Positions 10,421-22,175 of a stretch of DNA of 64,000 bases are shown piece after piece. The position numbers and the translations under genes are program-made. Location of the stretch: assembly GCA_023614405.1 (NCBI GenBank), contig CM042693.1, positions 337,883,527 to 337,947,526 of the forward strand. The letters run 5' to 3'. The first letter of the stretch is position 1. Every line of letters starts with the position of its first letter. The notes beneath the pieces were generated by a model. That model searched no databases, had not been told where the DNA came from, and saw nothing but the letters and a program-made list of their open reading frames with translations. The stretch comes from Avena insularis (lineage: Eukaryota > Streptophyta > Magnoliopsida > Poales > Poaceae).

Positions 10421-12321
10421 TTAATCCTCGTTAGTAAGGTATCCAGTTTCTTCAGTCGATGCATCGAAATAAACAGAGTTTTGGACAGAAAGATCACGGT
10501 AAGCCTGTCCTTCCAGCACGCGCATCTCCTCGTCAGAACCACCCATCGTCTGTACCACCGGCAACTCTGCGTCCTCAGATCGTAGCAGATCCACAGCCTG
10601 CGCAATGGACGGGCGCTGCACCGGGTCGTGGTGCGCGCACCAGAGCCCCGTCACGAGCAGACGCGCCATCTGTACCCTGTCAAACTCGCCGTCCAGCCTT
10701 CCGTCAGCCGCTTCAAGGATCACATTCCGGCGGTACATGTCACGGACCGACGCCAGCAGCGCCACCAAGGCAGCCTGGTCAGGTCTCCTCGACGGCGTCG
10801 GCCGCCTGCCGCATGCGATCTCGAGGAGCACGACGCCGAAGCTGTAGACGTCGGACTCGGCGCTCGGCCTGCGGCTGCTGACGAACTCCGGGTCGATGTA
10901 CCCAACGGTGCCCGCGACGACCTGCGTCGTCCGCGGCTCGGCTCCGTGGTCGACAAGTCTCGCCAGCCCGAAGTCGCCGAGCTTGGCGTTGCCGGACGCG
11001 TCGAGCATCACGTTTGCTGGTTTGATGTCGCCGTGCACGACGCACTGGTCGCAGTCCGTGTGCATGTACCGCAAAGCGAAGCCCAGCTGAAGCGCGATCT
11101 TGTACCTGCAGCGGGTGGACCAGGACAGAGTTTGGGCATCAACCTTAGATTTTCGGACAACAAAAATTAGGCGAGTGAAACTGGTCAGTTTAGAAGAAAG
11201 CAAATGTACCTCTGTGGCCAAGTCAGGTGTCTGTCAGGATTGTAGAGATGGGTGTCAAGGCTGCCTCCGGGCATGAGCTCGTAGACGAGCGCTAGTCCTC
11301 CCCGGCGACCGCACCAACCGACGAGCCGGACGATGTTGCGGTGCCTGAGCTGGCTCAGGGTGGTGACCTCGGCCTGAAACTCCTTGAGACCCTGCACGGA
11401 CAGCTCCTGCGAGAGCACCTTGATGGCCACATGACGGTCTTCCTCACTCAAGCAGCCTCGGTACACAGGACCGAATCCCCCTCTCCCGATTTTTCTCTCC
11501 TCCGCGAAGTTGTCCGTCGCGGCGGCGAGCTCGCTGAAAAGGATCCTCCTAGGTCCCAATCCTTGCCGAAGGTCATGTTCCCTTATGATTTCATCTTCAT
11601 CATCTCCCAGTTCGATAGCCGCAGTTCTCTGCCGCGGCCTCTTGCGACGGATGCAGCAGAGCACAAGTCCCGCCACGGCGCAAATCAACCCGACCAAAGC
11701 TGAACCTGCAACAGATAATTTATCCATCCAAGATGACGCGATCTGCCTACGATCTACCGTTGTATTCCGGTCATATGTAGAAGACAGCAATTTTCGTGTA
11801 GTAGGCTGCTCGTGCCAGTACAGCGCTGTGTAAGACTGACTACGGGGCACTCTTCCAGTACCTGTAAGGGAACGAAGTTCCAAACCTCCCAAAGAACCAG
11901 CAGAGCATGACAGACCAAGTTCAAACGATTTTTCTTGGAACGCATGGACAACAAGGAAAGCAAGGTCGGTGCTGCAGTTCATGAGTTGACTCAGTGGGAA
12001 CAAAGCGGATGAAGGTCCTACGGATACATAGTAATTCTTTTCGAAAGATGTTGACGAATTGACTTCACCGAGGTTGAAGAGGACATGCCCGGCACCGGCG
12101 TCGGAGCGCTGGGGCCACGCCTGGCAATAGCACCAACCGGCGGCGACGACACTGGAGATGCCTGCGGTGGCGTTAATTGCAAGGGGCGCAACATGGCGAG
12201 AGACCAGAGCCGGGTAATCGGAGCCGCTGTAGTTGAAGGAGAGTGCGGCGGCGTGGGAAGCAAGGTAGGAAACGTAGGACAGCACGAGGAAGAGATGGAT
12301 TCCTGTGCTGGAAGCAGCCAT
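10421..12321 (-). CDS. Lectin-receptor-like kinase, two exons (non-RD type)
   Basis: Exons 12321-11210 and 11105-10421 joined across a 104-bp GT-AG intron (11209-11106) give an uninterrupted 598-residue protein. Residues 1-27 are a signal peptide; the ectodomain (28-202) begins LSFNYSG, as legume-lectin-type receptor kinases do, and has several N-glycosylation sites. It is short (about 175 residues against about 240) and lacks most lectin strands. A transmembrane helix spans about 203-224. The kinase shows GRGGFGPVY (279-287), VAIK with Lys301, HGD at 395-397 in place of HRD, DFG (415-417) and DPE (442-444). It would sit in the plasma membrane and phosphorylate Ser/Thr. The kinase domain resembles grass L-type lectin receptor kinases, clade IX-like. 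Start chosen as the first ATG with a signal peptide. Ligand unknown. Confidence 0.88.
11106..11209 (-). other. Intron of the receptor-like kinase gene
   Basis: On the minus strand CCACAGAG is followed by donor GTACATTTG, and acceptor CCGCTGCAG precedes GTACAAGATC. Joining gives PQRYKIALQ, restoring the conserved kinase segment; reading through gives an early stop. Confidence 0.85.
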
Positions 12322-12880
12322 GGCGTTGCTGCTACTGGGTTGACCAGTGCCAACTTATTTGATAGAGGAGTCAGGAGATATCCTGGCGTTTACGGCCCAG
12401 ATTCACAGTTAAGTTTTCTGCACGTATGTAGGAAGGCACCAACCAAAATAATGCCTGCGCGGAGACGGCAACTTTGTTTTGGAGTATATAAACCAGAATT
12501 CACTTTGGCTCCAGATAGATGGACATTTGGTTATACTACCATGCGATGTTTTATGTGTTGCAACGGGAGAAAAAAATACCACTCTTTTTATAATAAAAAC
12601 ATGTATGAGAGCAAACATTTGGCCTGGATTTTTCATTTCTGGGCCGGTGATCCTCATTTCAATTTGTTTTGGATCCTACGAAAAAGTGCAGCGTTGTTCA
12701 TACTAATCCTCACGAGATCTCACTTTCAACCACCCGAAGGCTACGATCTTTAAGGAATCAAAAGAGGAGGCCTTGATCTTCATCTGCACCAATCGAGATC
12801 TTTATTTCCCTCTATTTACTTGGGGGCCTCTTGATCAAAGTTTCTTATGAATTTCTACATCTCAGTTCCGTTTATTGACA
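12322..12880 (-). promoter_or_regulatory. Presumed promoter region of the receptor-like kinase
   Basis: Upstream DNA of the minus-strand kinase. A TATA-like element (TTTATATAC on the minus strand, about 12484-12492) lies about 165 bases before the ATG. No other motif is claimed. Inferred from position and TATA only. Confidence 0.3.
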
Positions 12881-13300
12881 AACTTGTTTCTTGTGGCAGT
12901 TTGTTGTCATCTCGGAAGCCTCCAATTCAGTTATGGATATATGTCTCGATAGCGTTGTAAAGGCACATGTTCCCTCCTCAAAGGGTATCAAATAGTGGAA
13001 AGGTGGATCAGACCTCTTGTGGTGAGATTCATCGGAGAACGGAGTGAGACCTATTATAGCGTGGTGGTCTTAGTACCGCCCACCCCTCCAACGCAGACGT
13101 AGTTCCTTTAACAAGGAAGAAACTGCAGTAAAATAAATTATGTGTATCCGCATGCTCCAAAACGGTTACCTCGTTTCTCTCACCGCCTTTACTCGCTTAG
13201 TAGATAGGTTGGCATGTAGAAAAATTCATCTTAGTTAAATATCTAGAGAATTTACCTTTGTGTCAAATCTAAATTTGAAAATAAAATAAAATTTGAAGTA
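12881..13300 (+). mobile_element. Possible LTR-retrotransposon remnant
   Basis: Blocks such as GTTGTAAAGGCAC, GGTGAGATTCATCGGAGAA and CTCCAACGCAGACGTAGTTCC resemble LTR/leader sequence widespread in Pooideae repeats. No second LTR, primer site or coding domain is visible. Confidence 0.3.
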
Positions 13301-14315
13301 GCACCTATTCAGCCTCCTCTAGATGCTCATACGATCCATTTCACATGCGCTTCCTTCTTTGCCATCGTCCTCCACCGCGACTACGCGAAGGCTGTCGTGC
13401 GCCTCAATCACCTCCTCCGCCTACTCCACGTCCCGGAGTCCCCTGCTTAGCCACCATCACTCCTCCTTTGTAAGGGGGCATCAGCACACGGCCGGTGCTC
13501 ACTGCAGCTTTTGATCTAGCAGAGGTGACGCTCGGCCATGACACACACTGAATTTCTAAAACCAATCAAGAGAGAGAGAGAGGAAACTTTCGACGAACCG
13601 GCGGAACCGGACTCGTGGGTAAGTGGCAACGTACGGGGATCTTGGGAGGACGGAAGCGTAGATCAAGTTAATCCAGGGTCGGGCGTGCTCGCTCTACCTA
13701 CCTACTGAGTGCAGCGGGCGGCCGGGGGCTGGTCGATTCACTTCAAAGCCCCACTGACCGGAGGCGCGGCGGGGATCTTTTCTTGCCGCCGCTGCCGTAG
13801 GTAAGCATCCCGGATTTGGGGCCAGCGACGTTGCGCCGTTGGACTGGGTCGGCCTTTTTAAAAACGAAACACACAGTTCACTCAACGGTATGGTGGCCCG
13901 GCCTGTAATATGTGAAAACGCCTAGCATAAAATTGTTCAAAAATGGACGAATCGACAGACATGCTCTCCTTTATTATTAGATATAGATTAGGCTTAGCGG
14001 TTGATGGAGGTTGAGTTGTCTTAAAAGTGGATTCGACCACTTCTAGTTTTCTTAATATCAATTTCTTTTTGAAATCGGAGACAAAAATGGTGCCCTAATT
14101 TATTAATAAAAATGAAAATTGTCTAATTAATTAATGAAAAACCGGACAGAAAACATTACAACAAAAACCAAAAGAGAACAATACTAAAAGCATGAAACCT
14201 CCAAACCAAACGAGCACTCTCAACCTACCATAACACCTTAAATTTTGGCTTTCATCCTATTTTTGAAAACAAAAGATCTTGGCCTTTAACTATTTTTTAT
14301 TTACCTTCTGAAATT
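13301..14315. other. Stretch without recognised gene
   Basis: Contains a serine-rich 63-codon frame (13323-13514) and other short frames with no domain. The composition shifts from GC-rich (13600-13850) to AT-rich (13960-14310), suggesting several small TE fragments. Nothing can be named. Confidence 0.3.
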
Positions 14316-15220
14316 GCAATGGACGTCGCCTAGAGGGGTGTGAATAGGCTTTTAAAAATTATTATGGTTTAGGCTCTAATAAATGCGAAATAAAACTAAT
14401 GTTTAATTTATAGAGCACAAAAGCTAAAACCACTAAGTTCACCTAAGTGAACCAACAACCTATACTAAGCAAGACACGCAACAAGGCAATAACAAGATAT
14501 AATACTTCAAGTACAAAGGCTATCACAATGTAAAATGCATAAGTAAAAGGCTCGGTAACCGATGGACGCGGAGACGATGATTTTTATCCCGAAAGTTCAC
14601 TTCCAAAGAAGCTACGTCTCTGTTGGAGAGGTGCATTGGCGCAATGCTCCTCGAACGCCAAAAATGGCTCACCTTGAGGTGCGGTGGCTCGATGCTCACC
14701 CAACGGCACACAAGGCCTCACCACAAGATGCGAAGGCACGTAACTCACTGACGCCACAAAAGGTTCGCCCTATTCTCCCGTGAGCTTGCCACAAAGGCCT
14801 ACTCACGATCTACTAAGGGACACTTGAGGACAGTCACCAAACCCGTACAAGGATGGGGCTAACTCCACAAATCAATTGGAGGCTCCCAACAACAAAGTCA
14901 CAAAATGCCATAAGCTTAAGGCCACTCCACAATGGAGGCCTCAAGAAATCAACATATCAACCACACAACCATCTAGAGTTCCAAGAACCCAAGAGTAACA
15001 AGCCCACAAACTTGCACTCGCCGAATCTCCGTGAAGAACTCAAACCTATGCAACAAATGCAAAGGCAAGTCCTTCACTCCCAAATTCAAATAAATCTATA
15101 AAATCTATTGGGGGAATAAGGGAGGAAGAACATAAGAGGAGAACACAAAACTCTCCAAGATCTAGATCCCAAATGTTCCTTCACAAAATCTGACTTGGGG
15201 GGATTGTAGATATAGATCTC
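14316..15220. mobile_element. Unclassified repeat interrupted by the copia element
   Basis: Begins near GGACGTCGCCTAGAGGGGTGTGAATAGG, a phrase I recall from repeated Pooideae DNA, and lacks any conserved frame. It ends abruptly at the copia LTR (15221), so it was the insertion target there. The other side of the insertion is not seen because the copia 5' LTR end is lost. Confidence 0.35.
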
Positions 15221-16952
15221 TGAAGGGTTTCGCAGCATAGTAAATCAAAAAATTTCCTACAGATGCGAACAAGAAAGCCAAGATCTAATCTAGGAGATGC
15301 AATCAACGAGAGAGATTGATGAGATCTTCATACCCTTGAAGAAATCGCATGTGAAACATTCAATGTAACGTGGTTCTTTGTAGTCGCACTGGGGTCTCCT
15401 CCTCGCGATCCGATCTGATCCTACGCCGCAAGTGGCGGCGCCTACGAGAGATGCACACGTACGGTACAACGACGTCTCCTCCTTTCCTTGGTCCAGCAAG
15501 TATGGTGGAGAGATAGATTGGATCTGCAACACGACGGCGTGGTGCTTATGGTGGAGAGTTTCTGCGGCAGGGCTTCGCCTACACGCAGTCGGGAGGGAGA
15601 GAGAGGTGGAGGGGTAGCAGTTGGCGGCTAGGGTTAGAGTAGGGGGGAGGGAGGCTGCGCCCCTGCCCTCCTTATATAGGGGGCTGGACTGCCCCCTTGA
15701 CCCCTCCTCCAAGCCCTAGGGCGGCGGCCCAAGGGGTGGAGTGGGGGGGGGGGGCAAGTCATCCCCCCTCTTCTAGAAGGTTTCCTTAGGGTTTCCCCTA
15801 GGGCTGGTCGGCTGGGCCTTAGGGGCCTTGTGCCCCTGGCCCAAAGTGGCCAGGGAACTCCCCTTTAGGCCCACGCAAGCCTCCGACAAGTGGGCCCACA
15901 TTGGTCCCACTCCGGAACCTTCTAGAACCTTCCGGTACAATACCGATAAACTCCAAAACGATTCTGAAATCCAAAAAATGCTTTCCTTTATATGAATCTT
16001 ATTCTCCAGACCATTCCGGAACCTCTCGTGATGTCCTGGGTCTCATCCAAGACTCCGAACAAAAACTCATAAACCAATTATCCATTCTATCCTAGCGTCG
16101 ATGCACGTTAAGTGTGCGACCCTACGGGTTCGAGAATATGCAGACATGATCTTCTATCAATAATCAACAACGGGATCTGGAAACCCATATTGACTCCCAC
16201 ATATTCATCGATGATCATATTGGATGAACCACGATGCCAGGATTCAATTAATCCCATATATGTATTCCCTTCGTCACGCGATATTTTACTCGCCCGAGAT
16301 TCGATCGTTGCTATCGGCATACCTAGTTCAATCTCGTTCACAGCAAGTACTTTACTCGTTCCGTAATCCGATATCACTTTGTGATTAACTCCTTAACCAC
16401 GTTCTTGCAAGCGGTGTTGATATCGATTACCGAGTGGGCCCGAAGTATATCTCTTCGACTCGGGAGGGACAAATTCCATCTCGATACATACAACCCAACA
16501 AATACTTTCCGATCACCTGAGAGACACCTTTATGATCACCCTCACATAGGATGACGTTTGGTGACCTCAAAGCTTTCTTCCGTTACCAGGGAGTTGTATT
16601 ATCTTATGGTCCAAGGAATACAATACTTGACATAGGAAAAAGCTTCGCAAATATGAACACGATGACACGATCTAATTGCTCTGCTTATTTTGGGGCTGTC
16701 CATCATATTATTCTCCTAATGACACGATCTCATTATTAATCGACAACTCATGTCTATGGTTAGGAAACCTTAACCATCATTAATCAATGAGCTAGTCCAT
16801 AGAGGTGTACTAGGGACACAGTGTTGTTCATAAACCACACAAGTATCAAAGTTTCCGCTTAATACAATTCTAGCATGGAATATAAACTTTATCATGAACA
16901 AGAATTATAATAATAACATCTTTATTATTGCCTCTAGGGCATAATTCCAACA
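15221..16952 (-). repeat. 3' LTR of the copia element
   Basis: Complete, TG...CA on the minus strand, 1732 bp, near-identical to 22176-23855 over shared length. It contains a 12-G run (15743-15754) that is shorter in the other LTR. Confidence 0.93.
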
Positions 16953-16985
16953 GTATCCCACTTGCACTAGAGTCAATAATCTAGT

Positions 16986-17501
16986 TTACATCTGGCAACA
17001 ATTAACACCCATGGCATGAAGGTGCTGATCATGTTTTGCTCGTGGAAGAGGTTTAGTCAACGGATCTGCGACATTCTGATCCGTATGTACTTTACTAATC
17101 TTAAGATCTCCATCTGCTATATAATCTCGAATTATATGAAAACGGCGGTTGATGTGCTTGGTCTTTGGATGATATCTTGGTTCCTTAGCCAGTGCTATGG
17201 CGCCAGTGTTGTCGCACAATATCTCCAGTGGGTCCAAGGCACTTGGAACCACACCAAGCTCAGTGATGAAGTTCCTGATCCAAACTCCTTCACTTGACGC
17301 TTCTGAAGCAGCCATGTATTCCGCTTCTGTTGTAGATCCCGCGATCACGCTTTGCTTGCAGCTTCTCCAGCTCATAGCTCCACCATTCAAAATATAAACG
17401 TATCCTGTCTGAGATTTAGAATCATCCGGGTCGATGTCGAAACTAGCGTCGACGTAACCTTTTACGACGAGCTGCTCATCACCTCCATAGACCAAGAACA
17501 T
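16986..17501 (-). pseudogene. Copia RNase H domain
   Basis: Minus-strand frame with GYVDASFDIDPDDSKSQTG, SWRSCKQ, STTEAEYMAASEA, ILCDNTGAIALA, KTKHI and DPLTKPL, the standard copia RNase H landmarks. It degrades the RNA of the RNA/DNA hybrid during reverse transcription. Acidic residues D, E and D are visible. It is separated from reverse transcriptase by a frameshift near 17535. Confidence 0.88.
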
Positions 17502-17536
17502 TTCTTTAGTCCTATTTAAATACTTTAGGATGTTCT

Positions 17537-18496
17537 TTACTTGTCCAAAGGTTCCACTCGATCACTTTGGTATCTGCTCGTCAAACTAAGAGCATTGGAC
17601 ACATCCGGTCTAGTACATAACATGGCATACATGATAGAACCTATGGACGAGGTATATGACACTTTGCTCATAGTATCTCTATCATTTACCGTAGCTGGAC
17701 ACTGAGCCTTGCTCAATATCTTACCTGACAACATGGGCAATGAACCTTTCTTTGCTTTATCCATTCTGAACCTTTTGAGAACTTTGTCTAGATATGTACT
17801 TTGGCTTAAAGCTATTAGGCGTCTTTGTCTATCTCTATAGATTTTTATGCCTAATATATAAGCAGCTTCTCCTAGGTCTTTCATTGAAAAACATTTATTC
17901 AAATAACTCTTCACATTGTTAAGCATACCAATGTCATTTCCAATAATCAATATGTCATCCACATATAGTACTAAAAATGTCACCGAGCTCCCACTCACTT
18001 TCTTGTAGATACAAGCTTCATAGCAATTTGGAACAAATCCAAAACTCTTGATCACTTGATCAAAACGAAGGTTCCAACTCCGAGATGCTTGCTTCAGTAC
18101 ATAAATGGAACGATGAAGTTTGCACACCTTATTAGCATCCTTAGGATCGACAAAACCTTCGGGCTGCATCATATACAACTCTTCATCAATGTTGCCATTG
18201 AGGAACGCAGTCTTGACATCCATCTGCCATATTTCATAATCATGAAATGCAGCAATCGCTAATAAAATACGAATGGACTTAAACATCGCTACGGGAGAGA
18301 AAGTCTCATCATAGTCAACACCTTGAACTTGCCAAAACCCTTTTGCGACAAGCCGAGCTTTATAGACAGTAACATTACCATCTGCGTCCGTTTTCTTCTT
18401 GAAAATCCATTTGTACTCAACGGCCTTACTGTCGCTAGGAGGGTCCACCAAAGTCCATACTTGGTTTTCGCTCATGGATCCCAATTCGGATTTCAT
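17537..18496 (-). pseudogene. Copia reverse transcriptase domain
   Basis: 319-codon frame: EYKWIFKKK, YKARLVAKG, QMDVKTAFLNG, LYMMQPEGF, and the catalytic YVDD (17954-17965), followed by SYTSSIGSIMYAMLCTRPD. This is the polymerase that copies element RNA to DNA. A one-base deletion near 18525 separates it from the upstream integrase/linker frame, and another shift truncates its C-terminus. Confidence 0.9.
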
Positions 18497-18501
18497 GGCC
18501 T

Positions 18502-19986
18502 CTAGCCATTTCTCAGAGTCTGGCTCATCATTGCTTCCTCATAGTTCGCAGGTTCACTGTTGTCTAACAACAATACGGTTAAGACAGGGTTGTCGTACCA
18601 TTCAGGAGTGGCACGTGACCTTGTCGACCTGCGAAGTTCAGTAGTAGCATCGTTCGAAGTTTCATGATCCTCGTCATTAGCTTCCTCTCTTGTTGGTGCA
18701 GACGGCACTGGAACAATTTCAGGTGCTGCACTACTCTCCAACTAAAGAGAAGGTTCAATAACCTCGTCTAGCTCTACCTTCCTCCCACTCACTTCTTTCG
18801 AGAGAAACTCCTTCTCAAGAAAGGATCCGTTCTTTGCAACAAACACTTTTCCTTTGGATCTGTGGTAGAAGGTATACCCAATCGTTTCCTTAGGGTATCC
18901 TATGAAGACGCATTTCTCCGCTTTGGGTTCGAGCTTGTCCGGCATCAACTTCTTGACGTAAGCTTCGCATCCCCAAACTTTAAGAAACGACAACTTAGGT
19001 TTAGAACCAAACCATAGTTCATACGGTGTTGTCTCAACGGATTTAGATGGTGCCCTATTTAAAGTGAATGCAGCGGTTTCTAATGCATAACCTCAAAATG
19101 ATAATGGCAAATCTGTAAGATACATCATTGATCGCACCATATCTAATAGAGTTCGATTCCGGCGTTCAGACATACCATTGCGCTGTGGTGTTCCGGGTGG
19201 CGTGAGTTGCGAAACGATTCCGCTTGCTTTAAGATGCGTGAGAAAATCATAACTCAAATATTCACCTCCACGATCGGATCATAAAAATTTAATTTTCCTG
19301 TTACGATGGTTTTCCACTTTATTCTGAAATTCTTTGAACTTTTCAAACATTTCAGATATATGTTTCATTAAATAGATATACCCATATCTGCTTAAGTCAT
19401 CAGTGAAAGTGAGAAAATAGCGATATCTACCGCGCGTCGAAACACTCATTGGTCCGCATACATCAGTATGTATGATTTCCAACAAGTCCGTTGCTCGCTC
19501 CATTATTCCGGAGAACGGGGTTTTGATCATCTTGCCCATGAGGCACGGCTCGCATGTGTCAAATGATTCAAAATCAAGAGACTCCAAAAGTCCATCAGAA
19601 TGGAGTTTCTTCATGCGTTTTACACCAATATGACCTAGACAGCAGTGCCACAAATAAGTTGGATTATCACTATCTACTTTGCATCTCTTAGCCTCAATGT
19701 TATGGATGTGCGTTTCATTGCTTTCGAGATTCAGAAGAAATAAACCATTCACAACAGGTGCATGACCATAAAAGATGTTATTCATATAAATAGAACAACC
19801 ATTATTCTCTGATTTAAATGAATAACCGTCCTGCAATAAACATGATCTAGATATAATGTTCATGCTCAATGCAGGCACATAATAACACTTATTAAGGTTT
19901 AAAACTAATCCCGAAGGTAAAACTAAGGAGAGCGTGCCGACGGCCATCACATCAACTTTTGATCCATTGCCAACGCGCATCGTCAC
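18502..19986 (-). pseudogene. Copia integrase and linker region, with stops
   Basis: Frame 19986-19279 carries the zinc-binding H..H..C..C (LWHCCLGHIGVKRMKKLH ... TCEPC) and the first catalytic Asp (IIHTDVCGP). It stops at 19279-19281 where CGA (Arg) became TGA. A Trp-to-stop follows at 19093-19095 and a stop near 18740 (Gln to TAG). Segments SFLKVWGCEAYVKKL and KVFVAKNGSFLEKEFLS (18993-18742) are the conserved end of integrase. Normally one polyprotein. Confidence 0.85.
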
Positions 19987-20178
19987 CTCATCCCTTGCTA
20001 GCCGCCATCTATTCTGTAGCTCCTGTTTCGAGTTACAAATATTAGCAACTGAACCAGTATCATATACCCAGGCACTATAACGAGCGCTAGTAAGGTAAAC
20101 ATCAATAACATGTATATCAAATATACCTTTAATGGTACCGGCCTTCTTATCCGCTAAGTACTTCGGATAGTTGCGCTT

Positions 20179-20956
20179 CTAGTGACCCTTGTCCTTGCAA
20201 TAGAAGCACTCAGTGTCCGGCTTAGGTCCAAACTTGAGCTTCTTCTTAGCAGGGGCAACGGGCTTGCCGCTGCCTTTATTGAAGGATTTCTTTGCACCCT
20301 TAGCTTTCTTAAAGCTAGTGGTATTGTTGACCATCAACACATGATTATCTTTCTTGATATCCACCTCCGCAACTTTCAGCTTAGAGAAGAGCTCAGTGAT
20401 CGTTCAGTGGAACCAATTTGATTGTGAGTAACTACAAAACCTTTGTAGCTAGGAGGGAGTGATTGCAGAACTCTGTCAATCTTGAGCTCTTCTGGAATCT
20501 TGCAGTCCAGTTGCTCAAGACATTGAGTGTAGCCCGACATCTTAATGGCGTGCTCACTAACGGAACTCCCTTCCTCCATCTTGCAATTAAAGAACTTCTC
20601 AGAGATCTCATATCTCTCAGAACGGGCCTGAGTCTGAAACATGGTTTTCAGTTCCTCAAGTATCTCAAAGGGCCCGTCGAACTCCTCAAAACGATTTTGA
20701 AGTTTCGGTTCCATAGCAAACAACATGGTACTCTTAATCGCTCCATAATCATCTTTGCGTGATTGATAAACAACTTTTTCATCAGCCGGCGCATCAGTAG
20801 CAGGGCGTCACCTAGCGCTTTCTCAAGTACATAGGCCTTTTGTCCGCCAGAGAGAATGATTCTCAGATTGTGGAAACAGTTGGTGAAGTTAGACCCATTG
20901 TTCTTAAGCTTTTATTTCTCAGCAAAAACGTTGAAGTTGAAGTTGGACTTAGCCAT
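20179..20956 (-). pseudogene. Copia gag with zinc-knuckle remnant
   Basis: ATG at 20956 opens MAKSNFNFNVFAEK, then a stop at codon 15 (20912-20914). After a frameshift, 20726-20376 reads the capsid region (FEILEELKTMFQTQ, EISEKFFNCKMEEGSSVSEH). The zinc knuckle ECFYCKDKGH (about 20210) is broken by TGG to TAG at 20179-20181, and its last Cys is now Tyr. The protease motif DTG lies downstream at 20053-20061. Gag would form the particle. Confidence 0.82.
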
Positions 20957-22162
20957 TTGATCTACAAAATTTGCAAATACAATTTAGACTACGTTCATGA
21001 TAACTAGTTCAACTTAGTCAAATTACTAGATGAACTCCCACTAAATTCAACATCCCTCAAGTTGTTTAGTGAACACGATCAAAATTCACCACACCTAATC
21101 TGATCTTCACGAGAAGAGATGTGGTTTCAATGGTGGACAACAAAGTGTCGATCATATCATTCATATGACTCATGTTTAACCTTTCGTTTCGTGTGTTCCG
21201 AGGCCATGTCTGTACATGCTAGGCTCGTCAAGTCAAACCCACGTATTTCCACGTGTGCAAAAATGGCTTGCACCCGTTGTATGTGAACGTAGAGTTTATA
21301 GCACCCGATCATCACGAGATGCTTGAATACGACGAACTTTCGCAACGGTGCATACATGGGGAGAACACAATTTTATTTTGATCTTTAAGTGAGGAATCAT
21401 CTTATAATGCTACCATCGCGATCTAAGCATAATAAGATACATAAAAGAATAAACATCACATGCATATAATTTATGTGACATGGTATAGCCAATCTCCGCG
21501 CAATGATCTCCATCTTGTGCGCGCCAGCATGATCTCCATCACTCCACCATGATTGTCTCCACCACGAATAGCAACTACAGCTATTGCTAACTACTTAGCA
21601 ATAAAGTAAAGCTATTACATGGCGTATAATAAGTTGACACGCAGGTCATATACAATTATAAATACAACCATACGGCTCCTGCCGGTTGTGAACTCATCTA
21701 CATGCAAGTCGTGAAATATTACAAAACATGATCATTGCATACATCTCAATTCATACACATCCTGTCTTGGGCCATACCATATCACAAAACACTCCCTGCA
21801 AAAACAAGTTAGACGCCTCTACTTTGTTGTTGCATGTTTTACGTGGCTTATGGGAGTAACAAGCTAAGAACTATTCTTACCTACGGAAAGCCACAACGGT
21901 GATATTATGGTTGCTAACATCCGTTGTAAATCCCATGACTACTATAGTGAGAGAAACTGGCATCCACCAGCCGCATGTGTGGAACAAGCCACACGTCAAG
22001 TGAGGTCCGCGAACGAGGTCGCGTAAAGTTGGTCTGGACTGCTTCGATCTCACTATGCCGCGCCATAAGAAATACACAACAAGAGGTTTGCAACAGAAAA
22101 CATCAACGCCCGCAACAAGCATGTTGCGTTCTAATCGTGCAACACATCTACGCATAGATCTA
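20957..22162 (-). other. Copia 5' leader between primer site and gag
   Basis: About 1.2 kb without conserved frame, as usual for the untranslated leader of Angela/BARE-type elements. Confidence 0.6.
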
Positions 22163-22174
22163 GCTCTGATACCA
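22163..22174 (-). other. Copia primer-binding site (initiator tRNA-Met)
   Basis: Minus strand TGGTATCAGAGC, the complement of the 3' end of plant initiator tRNA-Met including CCA, one base inside the 5' LTR. Confidence 0.92.
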
Positions 22175-22175
22175 C

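Noticed and set aside
10459..11170. Plus-strand frames across the kinase gene (10459-10881, 10628-11170)
   Set aside because: Shadows of the minus-strand kinase exons, which have conserved kinase motifs; the plus frames have none.
12085..12753. 222-codon plus-strand frame overlapping the kinase start
   Set aside because: Antisense to the signal peptide and ectodomain exon; low-complexity and without homology that I recognise.
16108..16377. 89-codon frames inside the copia LTRs, seen identically at 23056-23325
   Set aside because: They recur because both LTRs are copies; LTR DNA is non-coding in this lineage.
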